Below are positions 1 to 5,342 of a DNA stretch of 5,993 bases, piece by piece (positions within the stretch are counted from its first letter, which is position 1; every line of letters begins with the position of its first letter). Position numbers and translations under genes: made by a program. The notes under the pieces were generated by a model. The model was not told the origin of the DNA. It ran no database searches and worked only from the letters and a program-made list of their open reading frames with translations. The DNA comes from Pseudomonas sp. (lineage in GTDB: Bacteria; Pseudomonadota; Gammaproteobacteria; Pseudomonadales; Pseudomonadaceae): assembly GCA_007117785.1 (NCBI GenBank), contig SKFV01000335.1, positions 1 through 5,993 of the forward strand, read 5' to 3'.

Positions 1-75
1 ACCCAGGGCAACGTGTCGATATGTGTGCGGATTCAGTTTTCGCCTGTGGCCGATTGCTCGACCTCTCACAGGCGC
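1..75 (-). ncRNA. 5' part of a probable rpsB leader RNA (S2-responsive, t44-like), cut by the left edge
   Basis: Read on the minus strand, bases 74 to 41 fold into a strong stem-loop. Eight outer pairs join CGCCTGTG (74-67) to CACAGGCG (48-41). An AGA bulge follows on the 5' side, then a helix GGTCGA/TCGGCC closed by a GCAA (GNRA-type) tetraloop. The fold starts almost exactly at the start point predicted from the promoter at 81-109, so the hairpin would be the 5' end of the transcript. In Pseudomonas and E. coli, rpsB (ribosomal protein S2) is divergent from map. Its leader is a conserved structured RNA (Rfam t44) through which S2 represses rpsB-tsf. The fold is seen directly; the t44/rpsB identity is inferred from position and known synteny. 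The rest of the leader and the rpsB start codon are outside the window. Confidence 0.62.
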
Positions 76-80
76 GGCGC

Positions 81-109
81 TTTATACCATATTGCCGCAA
101 CAAATTAAA
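81..109 (-). promoter_or_regulatory. sigma70-like promoter for the leftward (rpsB) transcript
   Basis: On the minus strand there is a TATAAA -10 box (86-81) preceded, after a 17-nt spacer, by a weak -35 box TTTAAT (109-104). The stretch right after the -10 is GCGCCGCGCC, a GC-rich discriminator of the kind found at ribosomal RNA and ribosomal protein promoters, where it makes initiation sensitive to ppGpp/DksA. The start point would fall near 73-75, just at the base of the leader hairpin. The boxes are seen in the sequence; stringent control is inferred from the discriminator and the expected target gene. Confidence 0.6.
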
Positions 110-161
110 GCATATCCAGCCCCGGCTGTCCGCCCCCGGGTCGCTCGCAGGACGGGTTCTC

Positions 162-170
162 TGTTAGAAT
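162..170 (+). promoter_or_regulatory. extended -10 promoter for map and the downstream operon
   Basis: TGTTAGAAT gives a TG at 162-163, one base, then a TAGAAT -10 box at 165-170, which is the extended -10 pattern. No good -35 box lies 16-18 nt upstream (around 142-147 is CGCTCG), consistent with reliance on the extended -10. Transcription would start near 176-177, leaving a leader of about 87 nt before the map start codon. The two divergent -10 boxes are about 80 nt apart, so the promoters are back to back rather than overlapping. Confidence 0.55.
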
Positions 171-182
171 AATCCGCTTTGT

Positions 183-213
183 CGGGCAGTGGCGTGAAGC
201 CACCGCAAGCCCG
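183..213 (+). promoter_or_regulatory. stem-loop 1 in the map leader
   Basis: CGGGC (183-187) can pair with GCCCG (209-213). Inside it, GTGGC (189-193) pairs with GCCAC (199-203) around a five-base GTGAA loop. The result is a two-tier hairpin with a small asymmetric internal loop, at the 5' end of the predicted map transcript. No U-run follows, so it is not an intrinsic terminator. I know of no named RNA family that it matches; it may protect the 5' end or bind a regulator. Confidence 0.4.
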
Positions 214-225
214 CACGATTATATT

Positions 226-244
226 GCTGTGCCCCGGGTACAGC
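226..244 (+). promoter_or_regulatory. stem-loop 2 in the map leader, just upstream of the ribosome binding site
   Basis: GCTGTGCC (226-233) pairs with GGTACAGC (237-244) through eight pairs, one of them G-U, leaving a three-base CCG loop. It ends seven bases before the AGAGGTG Shine-Dalgarno stretch and does not cover it. There is no U-tract, so termination is unlikely. Together with stem-loop 1 it makes the map leader well structured. A regulatory function is only inferred. Confidence 0.4.
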
Positions 245-251
245 CCAAAGA

Positions 252-258
252 AGAGGTG
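252..258 (+). promoter_or_regulatory. map ribosome binding site
   Basis: AGAGGTG lies five bases before the ATG at 264 and supports that start. The resulting N-terminus (MSVSIKTAEDI) lines up with the first residues of other bacterial MAPs (E. coli begins MAISIKTPEDI). Confidence 0.7.
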
Positions 259-263
259 TCGAC

Positions 264-1052
264 ATGAGCGTGAGCATCAAGACTGCGGAAGATATCGCTG
301 GCATGCGCGTGGCTGGCCGCCTGGCCGCCGAAGTGCTGGAGATGATCGGCGAGCACGTCAAAGCCGGCATCACCACCGACGAGCTTGATCGCATTTGTCA
401 TGATTACATCGTCGATGTACAAGGGGCCATCCCCGCACCGCTGAATTACGGCGGTGCACCCGGCCGCATGCCCTTTCCCAAGTCGATCTGTACCTCACTG
501 AACCACGTCGTCTGTCATGGCATACCCAATGAAAAGCCATTGAAGAACGGCGACATGCTGAATATTGATGTCACCGTCATCAAGGATGGCTATCACGGCG
601 ATACCAGCAAGATGTTCATGGTTGGCGAGGTTCCCGAATGGGCGCAGCGGCTGGCCAAGGTGACTCAGGAATGCCTGTATAAAGGTATTTCGGTTGTGCG
701 CCCCGGCGCGCGGCTGGGCGATATCGGCCAGATCATCCAGGACCATGCGCATGCCAACCGCTTCAGTGTGGTGCGCGAGTACTGCGGGCACGGTATCGGC
801 AAGGTCTTTCACGAAGAACCGCAGGTAGTGCATTACGGACGCGCCGGTGCCGGCATGGAATTGAAGGAAGGCATGACCTTCACCATCGAGCCCATGATCA
901 ACCAGGGCCGCGCCGAAACCCGCTTGCTGGGCGATGGCTGGACCGCTATAACCAAGGACCGAAAGCTGTCCGCCCAGTGGGAGCACACCATATTGGTAAC
1001 TGCTGACGGCCACGAGATTCTGACCAAGCGCACAGAAGAAACCTATCAGTAA
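264..1052 (+). CDS. map: type I methionine aminopeptidase
   Basis: This cytosolic metalloenzyme removes the initiator methionine from new proteins when the second residue is small. The 262-residue product has the usual length and the full MAP fold signature. Metal ligands are Asp102 (NIDVTV), Asp113 (HGDTSKMF), His176 (CGHGIGK), Glu209 (FTIEPM) and Glu240 (QWEHT). The substrate-binding His85 is in VVCHGIP. These correspond to E. coli His79, Asp97, Asp108, His171, Glu204 and Glu235, shifted by five or six positions. The shift comes mainly from a short insertion, residues 65-70 (APGRMP), between the LNYGG and FPKSIC segments. There is no N-terminal zinc-finger extension, so this is the short bacterial form. 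It is the first gene of the rightward cluster and is divergent from the putative rpsB leader, the arrangement known in Pseudomonas and E. coli. glnD begins 17 nt after its stop. Confidence 0.98.
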   Translation: MSVSIKTAEDIAGMRVAGRLAAEVLEMIGEHVKAGITTDELDRICHDYIVDVQGAIPAPLNYGGAPGRMPFPKSICTSLNHVVCHGIPNEKPLKNGDMLNIDVTVIKDGYHGDTSKMFMVGEVPEWAQRLAKVTQECLYKGISVVRPGARLGDIGQIIQDHAHANRFSVVREYCGHGIGKVFHEEPQVVHYGRAGAGMELKEGMTFTIEPMINQGRAETRLLGDGWTAITKDRKLSAQWEHTILVTADGHEILTKRTEETYQ

Positions 1053-1056
1053 ACCC

Positions 1057-1061
1057 AAGGG
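1057..1061 (+). promoter_or_regulatory. ribosome binding site that fixes the GTG start of glnD
   Basis: AAGGG lies eight bases before the GTG at 1070, right after the map stop. No in-frame ATG exists between the map stop and this GTG. The reading frame is GlnD-like from its first residues (DNELFDPSQFQAELALKTSPIAAFKKAIR), so GTG is the best start. Confidence 0.65.
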
Positions 1062-1069
1062 CTGTTGCC

Positions 1070-3766
1070 GTGGATAACGAGTTGTTTGATCCCAGCCAGT
1101 TCCAGGCCGAACTGGCACTTAAAACCAGCCCCATAGCTGCGTTCAAGAAAGCCATTCGCCAGGCTGATAGCGTCTTGCAGGCGCGTTTCAAGGGTGGCCG
1201 CGACATACGCAAACTGATTCACGAGCGTGCCTGGTTTACCGACCACATACTGCAACAGGCCTGGCGCCAACTCAGTTGCGCCGAGGACCGGGGTATCGCC
1301 CTGCTTGCGGTGGGCGGCTATGGCCGTGGTGAACTGCATCCGCACTCCGACATCGATCTGCTGATCCTGCTGCAAGATGATGCCGAACCCTACCGTGACT
1401 GCATTGAACAGTTTCTCATGCTGCTGTGGGACATTGGTCTGGAAGTGGGCCAGAGCGTGCGCAATGTGGGTGAATGCGCCGAAGAAGCGCGCGCCGACAT
1501 CACCGTGATCACCAACCTGATGGAGTCGCGCACCCTGTTTGGTGATGAAGTCCTGCGCCAACAGATGATTGCTGCCATCAGCCCGGAACATATGTGGAGT
1601 GATGCCGAGTTCTTCCGTGCCAAGCGCAGCGAACAGCACGCCCGGCATGGCAAGTTCAATGACACCGAATACAACCTCGAACCCAACGTCAAAAGCTCAC
1701 CTGGTGGCCTGCGCGACATCCAGACCATAGCCTGGGTTGCCCTGCGCCATTTCGGCACCAGCGACCTGCGTGAACTGGTTGAGCGCGGCTTTCTGAACGA
1801 GGCCGAATATACCCTGCTGGATAATGGCCAGAGCTTCCTCTGGCAGGTGCGTTTTGCGCTGCACACCTTGGCCGGGCGGGCCGAAGATCGCTTATTGTTT
1901 GACCATCAACGCAGCATTGCCAAGATGCTCGGCTTTGAAGACAGCGATAGCAAGATGGCGCTGGAGCGCTTTATGCAGCGCTACTTCCGCGTGGTCATGT
2001 CACTGTCGGAACTGAATGACCTGTTGATGCAGCACTTCGAGGAAATGCTGCTGCGTGATGCGGAAAAGGCCCATATCCAGCCGCTGAACAGCCGCTTCCA
2101 GGTACGTGACCACTATATCGAAGTCACTCACCCGCAGGTGTTTCGCCGTACGCCCTTTGCCCTGCTGGAAATCTTCCTGCTGATGGCCCAGCATCCCGAG
2201 ATTCGTGGCGTGCGAGCAGATACCATTCGTCTGCTGCGTGACAATCGCCACCTGATTGATGATGCCTTCCGCGCCGACTTGCGCAACACCAGTCTGTTTG
2301 TCGAACTTTTCCGCTGCCAACAGGGTATTCACGCCAACCTGCGGCGGATGAACCGTTACGGCATTCTCGGCCGCTACTTGCCAGAATTCGGCCAGATCGT
2401 CGGGCAGATGCAGCATGACCTGTTCCATATCTACACCGTGGATGCGCACACGCTGAACCTGATCAAGCACCTGCGCAAGCTCGGTCGCCCCGATTACCAG
2501 GAGCGTTACCCGCTGGCGTGGAAAATCTTCTGTCGCCTGCCGAAACCCGATCTGCTCTACATGGCCGGCCTGTATCACGATATCGGCAAGGGCCGCGGCG
2601 GCGACCACTCGGAACTGGGCGCCGTGGATGCGCGCGAATTCAGCCGACGCCACCACCTGCCAGCCTGGGATACCCATCTAATCAGCTGGCTGGTGGAAAA
2701 CCACCTGATGATGTCGACCACCGCGCAGCGCAAGGATATTTCCGACCCGCAGGTGATCCATGATTTTGCCGTGCATATGGGTAACCAGGTTCGCCTGGAT
2801 TACCTCTATGTACTGACCATCGCCGATATCAATGCCACCAACCCGACCCTGTGGAACTCCTGGCGCGCCTCACTCCTGCGCCAGCTGTATACCGAGACCA
2901 AGCGCGCTTTGCGTCGTGGCCTGGATAACCCGCCGGATCGTGAAGAGCATGTGCGTCAGACCCAACAGGCTGCGCTGGATATTCTGGTGCGCAGCGGCAT
3001 CGACGAGGAAGAGGCCGAAGACCTCTGGGTACAACTGGGCGAAGACTATTTCCTGCGCCATACCGCCAGTGATGTCGCCTGGCATACCGAGGCCATCATC
3101 CAGCATCCGGACCATCAGGGTCCGCTGGTACTGATCAAGGAAACTGCGCAGCGTGAATTCGAAGGGGCGACCCAGGTCTTTATCTATACCCCTGATCAGC
3201 ACGACCTGTTCGCCGCCACCGTGGCGGCCATGGATCAGCTCAACCTGAGCATTCAGGACGCGCGCATCATTACCTCGACCAGCCAGTTCAGCCTGGATAC
3301 CTACATCGTGCTGGATGCTGACGGCAGTTCAATCGGCGACAACCCGGAGCGCATCCGTCAGGTCAAAGAGGGCTTGAGCGAGGCGCTGGCCAATCCGGAC
3401 GAATACCCCGACATCATCCAGCGCCGGGTGCCGCGCCAGCTCAAGCACTTTGCCTTTGCGCCCGAGGTCAATATCTTCAATGATCCAGCCGGGCAGCACA
3501 CCATTCTGGAACTCAGCGCACCAGACCGCCCGGGGCTGCTTGCTCGAATGGGACATATCTTTCTGGAGTTCGATATCAGTATCCAGAATGCCAAGATCGT
3601 TACCCTGGGCGAGCGTGTGGATGACGTTTTCGTACTGACCGATGCCGACAATCAGGCGCTGTCAGACCCGGAACTCTGCCAACGCCTGCAACAGACCATT
3701 ATTGCCACCCTGAGCGACAGCCAGACCGGCGACAACACCAATGCCGCGCAGGCCATCACCTTCTGA
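1070..3766 (+). CDS. glnD: bifunctional uridylyltransferase / uridylyl-removing enzyme GlnD
   Basis: GlnD is the cytosolic glutamine sensor of the nitrogen regulation cascade. At low glutamine it uridylylates PII proteins (GlnB/GlnK); at high glutamine it removes UMP. PII then tunes glutamine synthetase adenylylation and NtrB/NtrC. All domains are present in the 898-residue product, a normal length (about 890-900). The nucleotidyltransferase motif is GGYGRGELHPHSDID at 82-96, with metal-binding Asp94 and Asp96. The conserved EPNVKSSPGGLRDIQ segment is at 204-218. The HD domain has the LYHDIGKGRGGDHSE motif at 501-515, with His503-Asp504 as the catalytic pair for UMP removal. Two C-terminal ACT domains lie at roughly 704-780 and 812-885 (APDRPGLLARMG) and are the glutamine-binding modules. 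No motif is broken, so both activities are expected. The start is a GTG. The gene follows map by 17 nt and precedes dapC by 10 nt, so co-transcription is likely. Confidence 0.97.
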   Translation: MDNELFDPSQFQAELALKTSPIAAFKKAIRQADSVLQARFKGGRDIRKLIHERAWFTDHILQQAWRQLSCAEDRGIALLAVGGYGRGELHPHSDIDLLILLQDDAEPYRDCIEQFLMLLWDIGLEVGQSVRNVGECAEEARADITVITNLMESRTLFGDEVLRQQMIAAISPEHMWSDAEFFRAKRSEQHARHGKFNDTEYNLEPNVKSSPGGLRDIQTIAWVALRHFGTSDLRELVERGFLNEAEYTLLDNGQSFLWQVRFALHTLAGRAEDRLLFDHQRSIAKMLGFEDSDSKMALERFMQRYFRVVMSLSELNDLLMQHFEEMLLRDAEKAHIQPLNSRFQVRDHYIEVTHPQVFRRTPFALLEIFLLMAQHPEIRGVRADTIRLLRDNRHLIDDAFRADLRNTSLFVELFRCQQGIHANLRRMNRYGILGRYLPEFGQIVGQMQHDLFHIYTVDAHTLNLIKHLRKLGRPDYQERYPLAWKIFCRLPKPDLLYMAGLYHDIGKGRGGDHSELGAVDAREFSRRHHLPAWDTHLISWLVENHLMMSTTAQRKDISDPQVIHDFAVHMGNQVRLDYLYVLTIADINATNPTLWNSWRASLLRQLYTETKRALRRGLDNPPDREEHVRQTQQAALDILVRSGIDEEEAEDLWVQLGEDYFLRHTASDVAWHTEAIIQHPDHQGPLVLIKETAQREFEGATQVFIYTPDQHDLFAATVAAMDQLNLSIQDARIITSTSQFSLDTYIVLDADGSSIGDNPERIRQVKEGLSEALANPDEYPDIIQRRVPRQLKHFAFAPEVNIFNDPAGQHTILELSAPDRPGLLARMGHIFLEFDISIQNAKIVTLGERVDDVFVLTDADNQALSDPELCQRLQQTIIATLSDSQTGDNTNAAQAITF

Positions 3767-3769
3767 GAG
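3765..3769 (+). promoter_or_regulatory. ribosome binding site that decides the dapC start
   Basis: GAGAG overlaps the glnD stop codon and sits seven bases before the ATG at 3777. An in-frame ATG at 3741 would add 12 residues (MPRRPSPSERLP) inside the glnD end. That extension lacks a clear Shine-Dalgarno and is not part of the DapC family N-terminus, which begins near the LQPYPFEKLRAL segment. The downstream ATG is therefore preferred. Confidence 0.6.
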
Positions 3770-3776
3770 ATTGCCG

Positions 3777-4973
3777 ATGAATCCTGATTTGCATCGCCTG
3801 CAGCCCTATCCCTTTGAAAAGCTGCGCGCCCTGATTGCCGATATCACACCCAATCCCGAACTGCGGCCCATTTCGCTGTCAATCGGAGAACCCAAGCATC
3901 CTTCTCCCCCCTTTGTGCTTGAAGCATTGGCAAGCAATCTGGAGAAGGCCGCCGTCTATCCGACCACCGCCGGCATCCCCGAGCTGCGCCAGAGCATCGC
4001 TGAATGGCTGACGCAGCGCTTCGCCCTGCCCGCTGACAGTCTGGATCCGGCGCAGCACATTATTCCGGTCAACGGCACCCGTGAAGCACTGTTTTCCTTT
4101 ACCCAGGCGCTGATCGAACGCGACCCGCAAGGCCTGGTGGTCAGCCCCAACCCCTTCTATCAGATCTATGAGGGCGCGGCCTTTCTGGCCGGGGTCGAGC
4201 CGCATTACCTGGCCTGCGATGCCAGCAATGGCTTTATTCCCGATTTCGCCCAGGTGCCCGCAAGTATCTGGCAACGCTGCCAACTGTTGTTTATCTGTAC
4301 CCCGGGCAACCCGACCGGCGCAGTCATCCCGCAGGACACCTTGCAGCAACTGATCAGACTGGCCGATGAGCACGACTTCGTGATTGCCTCCGATGAGTGC
4401 TACAGCGAGATTTACCGGCCAGACCAGGCTGCGCCTGTTGGTCTGCTGCAGGCCTGTGCCGCCATGGGCAGGAATGATTACGCCCGCTGCGTGGTGTTTC
4501 ACAGCCTGTCCAAGCGCTCCAACCTGCCCGGCCTGCGCTCCGGCTTTGTCGCTGGTGACGCCAGCTTGCTGAAACCCTATCTGCAGTACCGCACCTACCA
4601 TGGTTGCGCTATGCCGGTACAAACCCAGCACGCCAGCATTGCCGCCTGGCAGGATGAAAGCCACGTCGACACCAACCGGGCACTCTACCAAGCCAAGTTT
4701 GATGCCGTGCTGGACATCCTTGGCGACGTGATGGATGTGCAACGCCCGGATGCGGGCTTCTATCTCTGGCCGCAAACGCCGGTTGATGACGAAAGCTTCA
4801 GTCGCCGCCTGCTGGCCGAAGAGAATGTCGCCGTGGTGCCCGGGCGCTATCTGTCACGTGATGTGGACGGGTATAATCCCGGCGCTGGCCGTGTGCGTAT
4901 GGCGCTGGTCGCGCCGCTGGAGGACTGCATTGAAGCAGCCCAGCGCATTCGCCGCTTTATCGAGAGGCTCTGA
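3777..4973 (+). CDS. dapC: succinyldiaminopimelate transaminase (class I/II PLP aminotransferase)
   Basis: DapC converts N-succinyl-2-amino-6-oxopimelate plus glutamate to N-succinyl-LL-2,6-diaminopimelate, the transamination step of the succinylase route to meso-diaminopimelate and lysine. The 398-residue product is a fold-type I PLP enzyme of usual length. Visible motifs are SIGEPKH (35-41), VYPTTAGIPELR (60-71), PVNGTREALF (97-106), SPNPFYQIYEG (123-133), CTPGNPTG (174-181) with Asn178, and ASDECYSE (204-211) with Asp206, which contacts the PLP ring nitrogen. The Schiff-base lysine is Lys246 in SLSKRSNLPGLRSG, and Arg374 (GRVRMAL) should bind the substrate carboxylate. It matches the Pseudomonas DapC subfamily (PA3659 type) rather than ArgD, which performs this step in E. 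coli. It follows glnD by 10 nt and precedes the YffB-like gene by 2 nt, with dapD just beyond, so two consecutive pathway steps are encoded together. Confidence 0.95.
   Translation: MNPDLHRLQPYPFEKLRALIADITPNPELRPISLSIGEPKHPSPPFVLEALASNLEKAAVYPTTAGIPELRQSIAEWLTQRFALPADSLDPAQHIIPVNGTREALFSFTQALIERDPQGLVVSPNPFYQIYEGAAFLAGVEPHYLACDASNGFIPDFAQVPASIWQRCQLLFICTPGNPTGAVIPQDTLQQLIRLADEHDFVIASDECYSEIYRPDQAAPVGLLQACAAMGRNDYARCVVFHSLSKRSNLPGLRSGFVAGDASLLKPYLQYRTYHGCAMPVQTQHASIAAWQDESHVDTNRALYQAKFDAVLDILGDVMDVQRPDAGFYLWPQTPVDDESFSRRLLAEENVAVVPGRYLSRDVDGYNPGAGRVRMALVAPLEDCIEAAQRIRRFIERL
4962..4967 (+). promoter_or_regulatory. ribosome binding site for the YffB-like gene, inside the dapC end
   Basis: GAGAGG lies within the last codons of dapC, eight bases before the ATG at 4976. 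With a gap of only two bases between the genes, translation of the two is probably coupled. Confidence 0.6.
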
Positions 4974-4975
4974 AC

Positions 4976-5320
4976 ATGATCACCCTGTATGGCATCAAGG
5001 CCTGCGATACGATGAAAAAGGCCCGCACCTGGCTGGATGAAAAAGGCATCGACTACCAGTTTCATGACTATAAGCAGGCTGGTATCGACGCCGAGACGTT
5101 GCGCGTCTGGTGCGATGAAAAGGGCTGGGAAGTGCTGCTCAACAAACGCGGCACCACCTTCCGCAAGCTGCCCGATGCAGACAAGGACAACATCGACCAG
5201 GCCAAGGCCATTGCTCTGATGCAGGCCCAGCCATCGATGATCAAAAGACCGGTGCTGGATACCGGCTCCCAACGACTGGTTGGCTTCAAGCCCGAGTGGT
5301 ATGCCGCCGTTTTTGATTAA
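4976..5320 (+). CDS. yffB: ArsC/Spx-family protein of the YffB type, function unknown
   Basis: This small cytosolic protein (114 residues) has the thioredoxin-like ArsC fold. Its N-terminus ITLYGIKACDTMKKA matches the YffB subgroup (E. coli YffB begins VTLYGIKNCDTIKKA), with a single N-terminal cysteine, Cys10. The CxxC pair of Spx is absent because position 13 is methionine. Other family segments are LLNKRGTTFRKL (54-65), IKRPVLD (89-95) and LVGF (101-104). Relatives are often labelled arsenate reductase, but no other ars gene is nearby and YffB proteins are not established arsenate reductases; a thiol- or glutathione-dependent reductase role is a guess. It lies 2 nt after dapC and 22 nt before dapD. 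In E. coli yffB is next to dapE, another gene of the same pathway. I am sure of the family and unsure of the activity. Confidence 0.92.
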   Translation: MITLYGIKACDTMKKARTWLDEKGIDYQFHDYKQAGIDAETLRVWCDEKGWEVLLNKRGTTFRKLPDADKDNIDQAKAIALMQAQPSMIKRPVLDTGSQRLVGFKPEWYAAVFD

Positions 5321-5330
5321 CTCAGAATTC

Positions 5331-5335
5331 AAGGA
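5331..5335 (+). promoter_or_regulatory. dapD ribosome binding site
   Basis: AAGGA lies seven bases before the ATG at 5343, in the 22-nt gap after the YffB-like gene. It is the strongest Shine-Dalgarno match among the five genes. No promoter or terminator is visible in the gap. Confidence 0.7.
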
Positions 5336-5342
5336 ATACCCC

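Noticed and set aside
183..244. The map leader stem-loops as intrinsic terminators or attenuators
   Set aside because: Neither hairpin is followed by a run of T, and no leader peptide with repeated codons is visible.
179..388. Plus-strand open frame of 69 codons overlapping the map leader and start
   Set aside because: It needs a non-ATG start right at the promoter, runs out of frame through the map coding start, and lacks a ribosome binding site.
495..1648. Two minus-strand open frames of about 200 codons opposite map and the start of glnD (495-1118 and 1046-1648)
   Set aside because: Both run antisense to clear map and glnD coding sequence, overlap each other, and show no recognisable domain.
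2000..2677. Minus-strand open frame of 225 codons opposite the middle of glnD
   Set aside because: It is antisense to the intact GlnD linker and HD region and has no motif of its own.
3741..3776. Upstream in-frame ATG that would extend DapC by 12 residues into the end of glnD
   Set aside because: The added residues (MPRRPSPSERLP) are not part of the family N-terminus. The ATG at 3777 has a spaced GAGAG and begins where homology begins.
3879..4775. Long open frame (298 codons) on the minus strand opposite dapC
   Set aside because: It lies wholly within dapC, which has every PLP-enzyme motif on the plus strand. The antisense translation shows no family I recognise, and long antisense frames are common in GC-rich genes.
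4976..5320. Annotation as an arsenate reductase of an arsenic resistance operon
   Set aside because: The sequence is YffB-like and the neighbours are dap genes, with no arsR, arsB or acr3 in view.
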